From NCBI GenBank assembly GCA_964200185.2, contig CAXNAD020000392.1, positions 1-20,479 of the forward strand: DNA of 20,479 bases. The letters are read 5' to 3'. Below, one piece after another: positions 1-11,107 of the stretch. Position 1 is the first letter of the stretch, and each line of letters opens with the position of its first letter. Under the pieces are notes generated by a model. It saw only the letters and a program-made list of their open reading frames with translations. It was not told the DNA's origin and made no database searches. A program made the translations under genes and the position numbers. The DNA comes from Choristocarpus tenellus KU-1152 (Eukaryota; Phaeophyceae).

Positions 1-825
1 CCCCCCCCAACACAAAAAAACAGCACAGAAAAAGAAAAAAGAATTAGAAGAGGGACCACACCACAGGAAAAGCACACACAAGAGGATAAACACAGGATAA
101 AAGTGTAAGATGGAGCAGTGCAGAGCTAAACAAATGCAGGTCAAATCGAATCTGACGTGTTAAACAGAGCAAACATGAAACTTCCATCACAGAACAATAA
201 ATCTCAAGTAAAGGTCAAGGATGGCCACCCTACAGCTGTTGAGACTTGGGTATATAAATTTGTTGCTGATCATGCACCACACCCCGCAGGAAGAGACAAA
301 GCAGAGACAGGACCTTATTCTGTGCTGCTGTTGCTGATACACTAATGAAAGAGGGTACATGCATGCACTCCAGCCAAACAAGACACCAGAGGCAGCGTTT
401 TTCCAGGGCACAACAACATGCCCGTACAGTTTGGCAAGCGGTAAGAGAAGCTGTGTAAACAGCAAAGGTGTACTGAGAGAGGATCATAGCAATAGTTTGC
501 TTCCAATAAAAAATCAGGCACAAGCACAACTACCAACTTGAAAGGTACGCTGGTACCATGTTGACATGTCCTCTGGTATCAACTCGACAAGATGCTCTTG
601 AATCATCTTCAAAAATACTATGCTACCAACTCAACAAGATACTCTTGAATCATCTTCAAAAATACTATGCTACCAACTCAACAAGATGCTCTTGAAATAC
701 TAATTCCGCAAGGGTAACTAGGCTATATTCATACACACAAAAAAATATCCCCGTCAGTATAGACACAAAGTAATAAAACCTGAGGAGGCGTTTTGTGCAC
801 GGCAAAACAGCAACCCTCTGCTCAC
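1..825. other. No gene seen (presumed intron of the dehydratase gene)
   Basis: I see no exon here on either strand. The left edge is A-rich and low in complexity, and a 47-bp tandem repeat sits at 591-696. The dehydratase on the minus strand breaks off at a splice donor at 825, and none of the three minus-strand frames here resembles the C-terminal part of that family. The segment is therefore most likely an intron, with the last exons outside the window. Several 60-100 codon ORFs overlap each other on both strands and show no family resemblance. Confidence 0.6.
591..696. repeat. 47-bp tandem repeat, 2.3 copies
   Basis: Two adjacent 47-bp units (591-637 and 638-684), each starting gatgctcttgaa or gatactcttgaa, differ at one visible base. 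A third copy starts at 685 and matches for 12 bases. The stretch before the first unit (about 575-590) is a diverged copy of the unit's end. The repeat is noncoding and fits recent slippage or unequal exchange. Confidence 0.9.
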
Positions 826-3235
826 CCTACAGGCCAATCCGTCCCTGGTGGCCTCTGCCATGGTAGCAATATGCAACCGTGTGGGGTCTGACTTGAGCCC
901 TGCCCCCATAGAGGAGATTACATTCAGCCCTGCATTTAGACAGTGGGCAATTAGTTCTGCCTTTGTCCGGAGGTCATCAATGCAGTCCAGGATGTAGCAC
1001 CCTTCCCCTGCAAACGCACCCTCTAGGAGGGTATTGGCATCTTCCTTGCGGAACATCATGCTACGGGCGTCAATCTCCACGTTAGGGATAATAGATAGAA
1101 GGCGGTCACGTAGCACTGTCGCCTGTAAGGCGTCGAGGAGAATCGCCATGTGGGTGGATTGGAGAGGTGTTGGGAGGGCAGGAGGGGCCGAATGCGCGGT
1201 AGTTCGTCATAGCGAGCGTCAGCGCAGCGATCCACAATAAGGTAAAACTTAGATATTAAAATAATTGGAAAATTATTATGAGTAAGAAGAAAAATGAAAA
1301 GAGCGTTGAGCCAATCCAAGAAGCAGAGAATTTGAATTCATATTGGGGATGATTTTTAAGGGTGTGTAGGGTGGGAAGAGGATTGGTGAGGACTTCTTAC
1401 GTCGTAGTATTAATATCAAACGTAGGAAAGGCACAATAGTAGCCATGTTGAAGATATGGAATGTATTCATTCTGAAGTCTCCCCAATGGCAAATACTGCA
1501 CAACCGAACATATAGCATTCCTTGAGGGGTTAGGGATAGGGTGATCACGGGAGGGTATGGGTGCACCTTTGACAGACAGCACCAGCAGGAAAAGGGTCGA
1601 GAATGAGGGCGGCAAAGAATCTGCAAGAGCCAGAGCAGAAATATCAGTTTTGCATCACAAAATTCAGAGTAAACAATTCCATAATCTAGAGTAGCAGTTA
1701 CATAATCCAGAGTAGCAGTCGAAGAACATGATGAAGGGGAACGTTCACACAGGTCAAATTGTGTGAGAAAGGTTGCAGTCTCAGTTGCACAATTTGTCTT
1801 GACCCAAGGCATAAAAACCTGGTATTGGGCTGAAGTCCATCCTTTGAATGTTATGGTACATATTTCCAGGTTTTATGTACTTTCATCATGTTGTACATGG
1901 TACATCAATACCAAGTATTCCCTTGAAGAAGGCATCATCTCCAGGCATTTTTTGAAAACTGTAACTCATTTTAAATAGGATAGACATTCATGCAATGTAT
2001 CAGGACATGATGGCGTTGTTGTTTTGGTTGCAACTTTGATTTGGGCTAATAGCACGTGCGACTCACTCCCGAAGAAACAACAAATAAGTGCCAACACAAT
2101 CTTCAATGGAATCCGAATGTGGCAAGTATGAAGTAACAGCCCTAACCTCAGGCGAAATGGTCCCAACAATGTTGTTATCGGCGCAAGGACTCCACATATG
2201 GGCATTGAGATTCACGCTCAGTTGTAATGCACTCATGATGTTGAGCTCATCACCTTGGGTAGGCCAACATCCTCCCATGTGGCCACAGCATGTCGATTCA
2301 GCGAGGAGAGGGATACTTGATCGAAGTCAATGAGCCTCAGACGACGAACTCCTGAGCGGGCCTGGTAGGAAGTACAAGTTAAGGTTAATAGATGCTCCGT
2401 GGGGTAGGGGAGAATGTAGAGGGCTTCCTAGTCGGCATTGTGTCTAGACTATAGATATCCGGGTTCGGGACAGCAAGCGCGAGCAATTGGAGCAGCAAGA
2501 AAAAGGCAGCACGCGTTGCAACTGATATGTGGAAAAGGTAAAATACAACGGCCTCGTGTACAACGGCATCGTATTGGATGCCCCCCTCCTTGTGGCAAAA
2601 ACATAGATGGCATCTCACTCAGGCAAGGTACGTGCCTATTGCCCATGTATAAGAGCGGTGGGTACCCCATGCCCTCAGCAACTCACCAGCATGTGGGCAG
2701 CGTGGCTTCCCACCCCCCCCAGCCCCACTATGATCACGAAGGATTGTCTGATGTTGTCGAAACCGCTCTGGAAAAAGAACCTGTTCCTCGAAAAGAGCTC
2801 CTCTTCCAGCTCAGTAGGGATATCCCGTGTCTTAGGGGAATCCTAGGAGACAAGTCGCATGGGAGAATTTCATGGGAAGAGGAGAACCTTGTCCAGAATA
2901 GGGACAGAAGAAGTCTGCATGAACCAAGTAATCTTACATCGATGTAAACAAGAACTTTGTGCGAGTCTGAGATGACGGTCAACCCTCCTCATTCCCGAGT
3001 GTCTAGACAAAGCAAAGCAACACAACCTCAGAACAGATTGTTGACTCACATTCGAGTAGTTCGAAGAATTATGTACAAGTATTTCCCTAGACCGCTTCTC
3101 TGCCGTATCCCTCCTGGTTTGATCCTCCTTGAGTCGAGCCTGGACTACCTGGAATAGAACCACGGAAAATGCCCCAGCAGCAAGGAGTCCCACTCGCTCC
3201 ATCACCTTACCGCTGCCTGCAGACCAGTGCGGCAT
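826..3235 (-). CDS. tcdA: tRNA threonylcarbamoyladenosine dehydratase (TcdA/Tcd1-Tcd2 type), 3' end outside window
   Basis: The family is E1/ThiF-like and uses ATP to cyclise the threonylcarbamoyl group of t6A37 in ANN-decoding tRNAs to ct6A. Exons on the minus strand are 3235-3050, 2842-2687, 2361-2254 and 1122-826, all joined in phase 0 (62+52+36+99 codons). Exon 1 gives a start at 3235 and a hydrophobic segment near residues 14-31 (RVGLLAAGAFSVVLFQVV), then a charged linker; yeast Tcd1/Tcd2 are also membrane-anchored, at the mitochondrial outer membrane. Exon 2 carries LFSRNRFFF and the nucleotide-binding loop VIIVGLGGVGSHAAHML. Exon 3 carries RLIDFDQVSLSSLNRHAVAT. Exon 4 carries VEIDAR, LDCIDDLRTKAELIAHC and SSMGAGLKSDPTRLHI. 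It ends in the middle of the usual 'DPLA..VR' region at donor GTGAGC, so the C-terminal part is missing from the window. Exon 1 could instead end at 3077 (donor GTACAT), also in phase; GTGAGT at 3049 is the better donor. Intron 3 (1123-2253) is 1.1 kb and shows nothing coding. Confidence 0.93.
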
Positions 3236-3888
3236 GACTCTTCCAAAGCTGCTACCACAATCCTAGCCCAGGCAGCAAATTCAAGCACTCTCTAGTGATT
3301 CGACTTGTAAGGATGAGGAAAGACGAAGCTGTCGTGGATAACCCCACAACAAACCTCAACTAAATAACCGAACCAGTAATAATTTGAACTTCTCCAAATA
3401 CCGAAGATCTTCCTTCCATACTTTCACAACTATCAATTGAACATATTTTAGGGAGTTGAATGATTGACTTGCCATAATAGTCACCCGCTCAACAGCGAGG
3501 ACCATGGTCTGGGGGAAGGTCAACTCTGATGCTGGTGAGAGGAAAGAATTGTCTGTCTCTAGTTTTTTTCTCTAGTTTTTTTCTCCAATAAGACTTAGTC
3601 TAAGTGCTCGTCTAAATTGGAACACGCTTCTTCCATTACCTCCTGTTCTGTTCTTGCACGTCCAACGTGTGCAATGAGCGGGTGGATTCGTTCTCGTCTG
3701 CTGGATATTTTCTGCCTCTCATGTGCCCCGTATATTTTGTGGTCTCCGTATGTTACCATGTTATTTGTGCACCTGAAATTGTCTTAACATGTTTCCTCAA
3801 TTTTCGGGCTAATCTCTGATTCAATCCTTCCAAAAAGGAAACGTAAGAAAAGGTACTATCGCGTCCGAGCAACCCCCCCCTAACATCG
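3236..3888. promoter_or_regulatory. Divergent intergenic region (dehydratase / phosphatase)
   Basis: The 653 bases lie between the start codons of two genes that are read away from each other, so they must hold both 5' UTRs and both promoters, unless an undetected 5' noncoding exon exists. I see no clear TATA box at a convincing distance from either start. There is a T-rich 13-bp duplication at 3557-3582 and a C-run just before the phosphatase start. Assignment rests on gene geometry only. Confidence 0.55.
3557..3582. repeat. 13-bp tandem duplication (ctctagttttttt x2)
   Basis: Two perfect adjacent copies of ctctagttttttt lie in the divergent intergenic region. The T-runs make slippage the likely origin. 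Confidence 0.85.
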
Positions 3889-6505
3889 ATGCCCGGCTTT
3901 TGTTTCTGCTACATAGGCTCACTCCAGCCGGGCTTTAGCCCAGGCCATTCTGAGCAGGGTGGTGGGATGCTACCTGCGAGAATGCTGGTTGTCTCCGCTG
4001 CCGTGATGATAGGCGGCATCTATGCCTTATTTCAGCTACGGATGCTGCCTCCAACAATTGCCCCCTTCGTTTCCAAGATCTACTTCTGGCCCACAATGCC
4101 TTTCACTGTCTTGAAGGCCTGGAATAACTACTGGACAAAGATGGATGGTGCGTTTCCGATTCCAAGGGAGGAGACATCCCCTCAGTCCTCAGCCCTTCCT
4201 TGCCCCCTGTTGGATCTTGATCGCATTTCCAGAACAAAATTTCAGGCCCTTCATTCCCAATCTTTATCTGATGATCTAGAAATCTTTGTTGTGTTACCCG
4301 CGGTAATGCCACAGACACTTTGTACCTTGGATGCGCCCCATTGGGCTTCCTGGGGCATGTGGAAGATCTACACAAGCGTGGGGTCACGGGCGTGATTAAT
4401 ATGTGCAGCGAGTATCGTGGTCCAATCGAGGAGTACAAGCTGTTTGGAATCGAGCAGCTCTGGCTGCCAACAACGGTATGCCCTGTCCCTGACTTAGCTT
4501 CCCTCTACCTGGTACTATATTGTTAAGTTCGAAGTGATCCTTTCCCTGACTCTTTTCTTAAGGGAATAACCTCAAGAGAGCAGCTTCTGGTTGCACCACT
4601 GAGAGACTCATAATAATATTTTTTGGCAACCCTACCAACCCACCCACCCCATCTCTGACCTTGGGACTCCCTAAACCTCATTGCATGTGTCAAGGACCAT
4701 GAAGAACCAGAACTGATTGACATGCAACGCGCTGTGTCATTCATCACCCGGCATGAGAAGGCAGGAAACCAAGTGCTTGTGCATTGCAAGGCTGGGCATG
4801 GAAGGTGGGCTGAACTGAAGTGACGCACACTCTTACCTCTCCATGACCCTTGTACTTCTACCGGAAGCGATCCATAACATGTGGCATCCCCATTACATGG
4901 AGGAACGTGTGTGGTGGTTTGTAGCCGGCCATGGAACATGCTACCTGTAATATGCTTTGTGATGCTTGTTTACTACTCAGTACAGTATATAGCACTGGGG
5001 ACTTGGACTTGAGCTGAACGGAGTCAGCGCTGTCACCTTATGGTCACGCTTGTGTTATAATCTGGCACATTTTTCTACATATTTAGTATGTTGAAAGATC
5101 TTCAGGTCCAGGTGAATGGTATGCTATACCCTGTCTGAAAGGATTGCAGAACAGGCCTCTGGCAATGTAGTGTTGATAATTGCATGCCCAAGACTTTTTC
5201 GCATGACAGATAATATGTACCAGCACTCGCCGAAATATTGAAAGTAGGATAGTATGCCAGAGTACTAGGTTCACAGGGAATTTGAATCCTGGCATGGCAA
5301 GCAGTAGCAAAAGAGGGGTTCAATGCGGTGCTAGCATTCACTTCTGTTCTAGTACTGCATCTTGGTTAACTCATTTGTAACAGCAATTCCTGTCCCATCC
5401 CATATCTAGGAGCGCAGCGATTGCCATGGCTTGGTTACTCACCAAGGACAGGGACACAACACCCCAAAAGGTGCTTTATACTGTAGATCAGTCATTCAGA
5501 GTATGTAGAAGTGTTGTGGTCAAGTTAAGACAAATGTTGTTTGCCCTTGGTTTTGCTGTTGGTCAAAAGTTAGTGACAGTAAGCTAGAGTGCTGCCATTG
5601 ATCTGACTTGACCTCACGTACAGTACGAGGAAGAGTAGAAGGGATACTGTTTTGGGCGCATGGACTCCCTTCACATGATCATTATTCCCAATGCTCTAGA
5701 ATACTGGTGAAAAGTAGAATTGATAGTCTGATCGACTTACCCACTCATATTGGCTTTTGGGTATGAAGTTTCCTACATTGATTTCTTTTGTTATTTAGCC
5801 TCATATGTTTTAGGCCATTGAAGTCTCGCACATTGAATTTTTGGTGCAACACCCATTGCTCACCTTATCCCCCCTTTCCCATTTTAGGTTTCACCCTGCT
5901 TCCCCCCCTTCCTTCCGAGCTGAAAGTTCTCTATGCTCTGAGCCATTCCTTCTTCCATTACACCTCTTAGAGCACAGTAAAAGAGCATGGTAGCCTCTAG
6001 GTAACCGGTGAATGGTCCATTACTGACAGACCCAATGACACCTTGCCTGCTCTGTCATTTCTTCCAAGAACAACAGCACCAACAACAGTCATCCCTGTTC
6101 CTCAAGTCTAGCATTTTGCCTATTATATTATTCTCCGCTGTGGCAGCCTACCTTACCTCCTTTGCACGCCCTAAGTGCTGACCTTGCATAAACTTACCGA
6201 TGTTTTCGGAAGAATTTAAAATACAGTAGGGCTTCCCAGAATCGTCTGCGGTGTTTGTTCGTGTAGGATTTTCAACTCTTACTGGATTTTCGTTTTCACA
6301 GATGGTCCAATCATAACCCTATGCCCATCCCTGAATGTCTCTTCAATCCATCAAATGAATGAACCAGATGCAAAAGAAGATGCTAGCTGTGAGGGCTGTC
6401 CGGAGGACGCTGTACAGGCAACCACACCTGAGGCTGTACTATAGGTCACTTCACAGTAGCAGTGACGGAGGTGCCAAGGACAAAGACAGAAGGTCTTCCT
6501 ATTAA
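3889..6505 (+). CDS. PTPMT1: PTPMT1-like dual-specificity phosphatase, complete, five exons
   Basis: Exons are 3889-4147, 4315-4475, 4695-4804, 5410-5470 and 6368-6505. Phases agree at every junction and the gene ends in TAA, giving 242 aa from the first ATG. In-frame ATGs at 3967 (216 aa) and 3982 are also possible starts, and recognisable similarity begins near there. Order of motifs: hydrophobic anchor (MLVVSAAVMIGGIYALFQL), YFWPTMPFTVL (compare the FYPTLLYTLF region of animal PTPMT1), WTKMDDTLYLGCAPLGFLGH, GVINMCSEYRGP, GIEQLWLPTTDHEEP with the probable general acid Asp of the WPD-like loop, then the CX5R loop VHCKAGHGRSAA, split by intron 3 inside the Arg codon. Cys and Arg of the active site are intact. 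Exon 5 gives VRRTLYRQPHLRLYY and a basic, Ser-rich tail. PTPMT1 dephosphorylates phosphatidylglycerophosphate in cardiolipin synthesis at the inner mitochondrial membrane. The family here is clear, but the substrate is inferred; a protein- or phosphoinositide-directed relative is possible. Introns (167, 219, 605 and 897 bases) show no other gene. Confidence 0.92.
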
Positions 6506-8194
6506 AATATCTGGGGCTCCAATTTGCACAGTCAATGATAACCCGCAACAAGATTGTGCTACTTGCATCATTTTAGTGCTTGTTGAAGTTGATGAACCAT
6601 TTTTCTCTCAATATTTGGATGCTTGTCAAGGATGTAATATATATATATATATATTGAGAACGTAGTGGCTTTCTTATTTCATACTGGAGTTTGGTTGGCT
6701 TAGTAGTGCACAGCTTGTGGAAACTCTCCAGGAAAAAAGTAAAAAAAGTGCAGCACATAAACGTCTAATTATACCATGAAGAACGCCTTTGGCCAATGCA
6801 CCATAACGTTGACCTCAGCCAATAAGAGATGCATGGATTGTCTTACATGGGTACATCTGTGTATTCCTAAGCTAGCCATGTTGGCTATGTGCAGTGTACA
6901 AATCCTCTTAAAGCATTTTTGAAACAATGGATACTGCAGCACCTCAATGCCCTCTCTAGGTTAAGGTTGGCCCTGCAGATTCAACTTTTGTGGTATGTGA
7001 AAATGTGGAACTTCATCCTAACCCTTTCCATAGACTCTAGATGGGGATGGGGACATGCTTTTGTGTTTTGCCTATATTCAATATTGAGCTGATCAAGCAC
7101 ACAAGGATGAAACACCTCAGAAGGGAGTTGTGAATTCTAGTTATAGTTTTACTTTATGTCTCAAAACTACTGAACCCCACAACCCAAGCATGTTGTGCTG
7201 TAGGCTCCAAACCAACACCCAACAAATCACACATTGATAAACATGGGAAAGAACAAAAGGATTGAGCTGCCTTCTGCACACAAGGCTGCTCGTTGAAAGC
7301 CAACAAAAAGTCGGACTCTTATGACACAAAACAATCAGTCACACACACGATAACAACGGGTTGAATCATATATTCGAATGATTCATTCATTGTATGCCCT
7401 TCCCAAAGGTAGGTGAGGAGGGTGTTGCTAGAGGTTGCATACAATGCACTCAGATGCCTTAAACTCCTACCTTCTGCATGGGTCATTTATGTAGGAAGCA
7501 CTTGGTGCCATTTGATTTGTTAGTTACCACTACAAGTGCACGATCAGGAACCCTGTAACACATATCTGCTGAGAGCTTTCTCATACTTGGGTAAATTGAA
7601 CCCCAACCACAGGCCAGGCAGTTAACACACCAAACCAGAGCAGGAAAATCCCTCCAACCTATTTGAACCTTGAAACATTCATGAAAGGAAGAAAAGCCTC
7701 CAATATTTATGCCCCCAACAAAAATTACAGAAACAGAAGTCTAATGGATATCATGTGGCAGCAATATTATTGGCAACCTTTTTGTAACCCTATAAAGCAC
7801 ACTGCTGATGTCTACATCTTGTACTACAGCTGGACCCCCTTATGTCCACAAAGGGTAGCCACAGAACCCACCACACACACTGAATGGGGGCTGAACAATC
7901 GGGTGAACATCATATACAATTTCCATCCCCTGCCCCACATAACACATCCAACACAAGCTATGGCAGTACAATGTTGAGCTATTGAACACAATTTATAGCA
8001 AGGACAACCTCTACAACAAAACCTCCAATACACAAGAGGCACTAACATGAACACCTCACCTGGGTTGAAAAAACCTTGCAAGGAGGCTCTCCCCCACTAC
8101 CCTTACCTAACAGTCTCAGGCAGACCATATGCTCCCGAAGAACTCCCCTCCCCCAAATAATCCCTACAAATTTTCCTGATACCCTCAACAGGTC
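6506..8194. other. Convergent spacer between the phosphatase and carrier 3' ends
   Basis: No coding signal that I trust is present. The segment must contain both 3' UTRs and transcription ends. I find no AATAAA close to either stop codon. A TGTAA lies about 130 bases after the phosphatase stop, just before an (AT)9 run at 6637-6654; whether it serves as a poly(A) signal cannot be told. Small ORFs at 6889-7092 and 7663-7977 resemble nothing I know. Confidence 0.6.
6637..6654. repeat. (AT)9 microsatellite
   Basis: Uninterrupted AT dinucleotide run in the presumed 3' UTR or spacer after the phosphatase gene. Confidence 0.9.
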
Positions 8195-11107
8195 CTAATC
8201 CAGCTTTTTGCCCAACAGCAACCCCTCCCCTCCCCCCATACCCCACGGTTCCCCAGGAGTCAGTCCATTGGGTGGGGTGGTAGGCAATAATATGTTGAGG
8301 GTTTTCTCATAGACTGGGAACACACAGGCATTCACAACAAATGCACGAGACAATGCTACCCCCAGACCCCGGAACATGAAGCGAGCTCCATGAGATACAA
8401 AAGTTTGTCGAAGGCAACCCCACACATGACGTTGGTGTGGTGGGGCATCCAGGGGAAGTGTTTGTATGACTGATTTAGCATAATCCACAGGAAACCTAAG
8501 TGAGGGTTAGTAAGGGTTGGGATGACCAGAAGGTAGGGTATACCTACAATCGACAATACACGGTAACATGAATGTCCTGTCCTCTCCTTTAATGAAAAGA
8601 ACAAAAGATCACGCTGTAACAAATAGATGAACAAGCACTCTGCAGAAATAGCAATGATAACAAAGCCCTTGCCTGGTGCTAGGCCCATCAGGATGGGTAA
8701 TGAATGAACAACACTGCTTGGCCCAATAAAATCTAATGGTGGCAAAAAATGGGCACCCTAGCAGCAGGTAGGCAGCCTAGCAGCAGGTAGGCAGGTTTGG
8801 TATCAAGGAAATAAGTGGAGGGCCACAACTAGTGCTATTAAAAAGGCTGCACTTGAGTGGGCGGCACAGAATGATCGGGCAAAAAAATATATTGATGGTG
8901 TGTGTCAAATCATTGTATCATTAGTGCTCAATTTTCATAATGTCATACAACTCCGCCCACCAAGGATATCTTATTGCATGGAAATCGGGGATTTTCAGAT
9001 TAGTGAGGCTGCCCTATTGTAAGCACTGGGGACAACCTCAAAATATATGCTTCAATGGCTGAATAGTAGTGGAAATGCGGTGAGCGTTGTGCTGAAATAT
9101 CACAAGACAGAACTACTCACGTGACTGCCCAGCTCAATGCCCCAGAGACCCCGCCTGCTAGAGCAGAGGCCTTGGTAGGAGGCATTCCTAATCTTTCCAC
9201 ACATGTTTCCTTTCCCACCTCATAAAACCCAAAGTATATTCCAAACGCTGGTACCTGGGTAGAGAAGTGTGAACAGTGAGCCAGGTCATGGAGGATGCAA
9301 TCGCAGAGGGTGGGTTGGGGAGAGTACCTAAGGATTGAATAGTCAACTTTCACTATCATTCTTGCAGGAATACCGTCAAAATGAAAGGGAAACCAACCTA
9401 CTATGCTTTACCCATAGGTGCTTTGCAAGGAAGTAAAGCATGCCAATGCGGGGGGCATGGTGGTTGTAGATTTTGAGCTGAAATGATGTTTGGTCCTGTT
9501 CGAGGCCACTGGGAGAAGAGGCAAGTGAATGTGTTACTCTTCGAATAGTGCAGATTTACACATTTTGAAAGCAGAAAAGTACAATGCATTATCAGCTAAA
9601 GTTTTACTCCACCATCAACTGTTTCCTGTACAGTGCACCATACAGGCATCCCAACTTTCCACATAAGCTCAAAAAGGAATAGATCTTGGCTGTAAACCTT
9701 TCCTCAATACTATTTTCTTATATGATTATTTTCTTTATATCCAGTCATAGAACCCACCTCACGGAGGACAGTGGCGGTTACACCTTGATACAATCCCATC
9801 ACCCCCTGCGCTGCAACCACTTTACGGGCGCAATCCATTGGTCCCCTGTAACGTTCCCTTTCCCTTGCACCACCCACTCGCAATGTTGAGTCTGCCTTCC
9901 TGTGTTGTTGAACCTGTAACTTGCACTTAACAAGTTCTGCTGGAGAAACTACAATAGTCTGAATGGCACCTGCAATACAACCGGACATGAACTGGCTCCC
10001 AGACAAGAGCAAACAATTGGGGGAGGGTGGGAAGGTCGAACGGTAGGGGGGGGAGGGAGCACAATGAAACATGTTAAGGAAGACTTGCGTGAGTGGATGA
10101 GGGGAGTGATCATCTGTTGCTTCCAAGCCCACTGAAAGATAGCCACCAATCCATCTTTTACAGAACTCCGACCTTCAAAAGGAAGAGGATCAGCTCTCAT
10201 GAGAATGTCGAGATGTGGAAAATCGTGACATTGGTAAAGCCTCTTAAGACGACAAAGCGATAGTCTCTGCTGTCAGGAAATGCGTCTTCGACACGTCATA
10301 GCTTGCGGATCCTTAACATCTCTTGTTCCCACGCAACACATGGGCGACTCATGAAGATGTGCAATTCGTATCAAGTTTTCTCTTTGTGCAACAGCTCGTG
10401 GGCCTCTTTGTTTCTTTGCCGTATGAGAATTGTGAGAAACCCTCTCGATCGTGTCACTGTACTTGAAATCACCTGCTTGGCGAGGGTGATACTACCGGGG
10501 TCGCCTTCTCTTGTCACCAGACGCACTATGGAAGCATATGATGTGAAGGCGATGGCGTTGGCGAGCGATGTTGTGAGGAGCGGTGGGGCCACCCCCTTGA
10601 ACAGGGCAAGAGGTCCTTCATGGCGAACGGTCTGCGATAAGCAGTCCAAGGATCCCTTGTAGGCATTCCGTCCGGTCTGCACTCTCACCTTGACGGTGTC
10701 AAAAGGCTGACTCGAGAAGCAGTAGAATACATAGGGTCGACCAGCCTTGTATGATGATGCGTCTCGATAAAGTTCACAACACTAACGTGTCACACGGGCT
10801 CTTCGCTGTCTTCCCAACCTACTACTAGTTTGGTTCACACTTGCACTAAGCCAATATGACATTTGTGGGACCAGGACATCATCAGAAGTAAGCCTATGAT
10901 AAATATTGTTTGAGACCTCTTTGTGGAGAGAGAAGAGATTAATACGTCCACATATTCCACTCTAATCATCATACTATATAGAGCAGGATCAAACTATCAT
11001 ACCATTTTTTCCGACAAAATACTAAACAGGCATACAAACCCACAAACCTGGCCAATCACAACACTGCAACAGCCACTAATCGACCCCGCAATGAAGTCTG
11101 CATCCAT
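8195..11107 (-). CDS. Mitochondrial carrier (SLC25), carnitine/basic amino acid branch, complete, five exons
   Basis: Exons on the minus strand are 11107-11048, 10706-10473, 9991-9758, 9254-9121 and 8495-8195. The total is 963 nt, 320 aa plus TAG, the normal size of the family; 11107 is the only in-frame ATG upstream of the conserved part. The three repeats are plain: PFDTVKVRVQ, SPAELVKCKLQVQQ and FPVDYAKSVIQ are the three PX(D/E)XX(K/R) signatures, each followed by a G-containing amphipathic stretch (AYKGSLDC, YRGPMDCARKV, VWGCLRQT) and an even helix. Helix 4 (LREVPAFGIYFGFYEVGK) and helix 6 (SRAFVVNACVFPVYE) carry the RE.P.FG and RAF..NA pattern of the SLC25A20/29/45/47/48 and plant BAC/BOU group, which exchange acylcarnitines or basic amino acids across the inner membrane. 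The exact substrate is not decidable here. The cytoplasmic salt-bridge motif is intact only on helix 4 (YEVGK); helix 2 has YASIVR and helix 6 YEKTL. No cleavable presequence is seen, as usual. Introns (341, 481, 503 and 625 bases) contain no other gene. Confidence 0.94.
8757..8794. repeat. 19-bp perfect tandem duplication
   Basis: Two identical adjacent copies of cctagcagcaggtaggcag lie in the last intron of the carrier gene. No diverged flanking copies are visible, so it looks recent. Confidence 0.9.

Noticed and set aside
1276-1812. 178-codon minus-strand ORF
   Set aside because: It lies inside the 1.1-kb intron between two well-matched dehydratase exons, has no family resemblance and no splice signals that fit.
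2385-2982. Overlapping ORFs on both strands (for example 2438-2947 plus, 2734-2982 minus)
   Set aside because: They are other-frame readings over the spliced exons of the dehydratase; the conserved ThiF-like motifs lie in a different frame.
5255-5300. tRNA-like B-box (tttgaatcctggc)
   Set aside because: No matching A-box or acceptor stem could be found upstream.
8356-8745. 129-codon minus-strand ORF
   Set aside because: It overlaps the last carrier exon in another frame and runs into the intron; the carrier frame has the FPVDYAKS signature.
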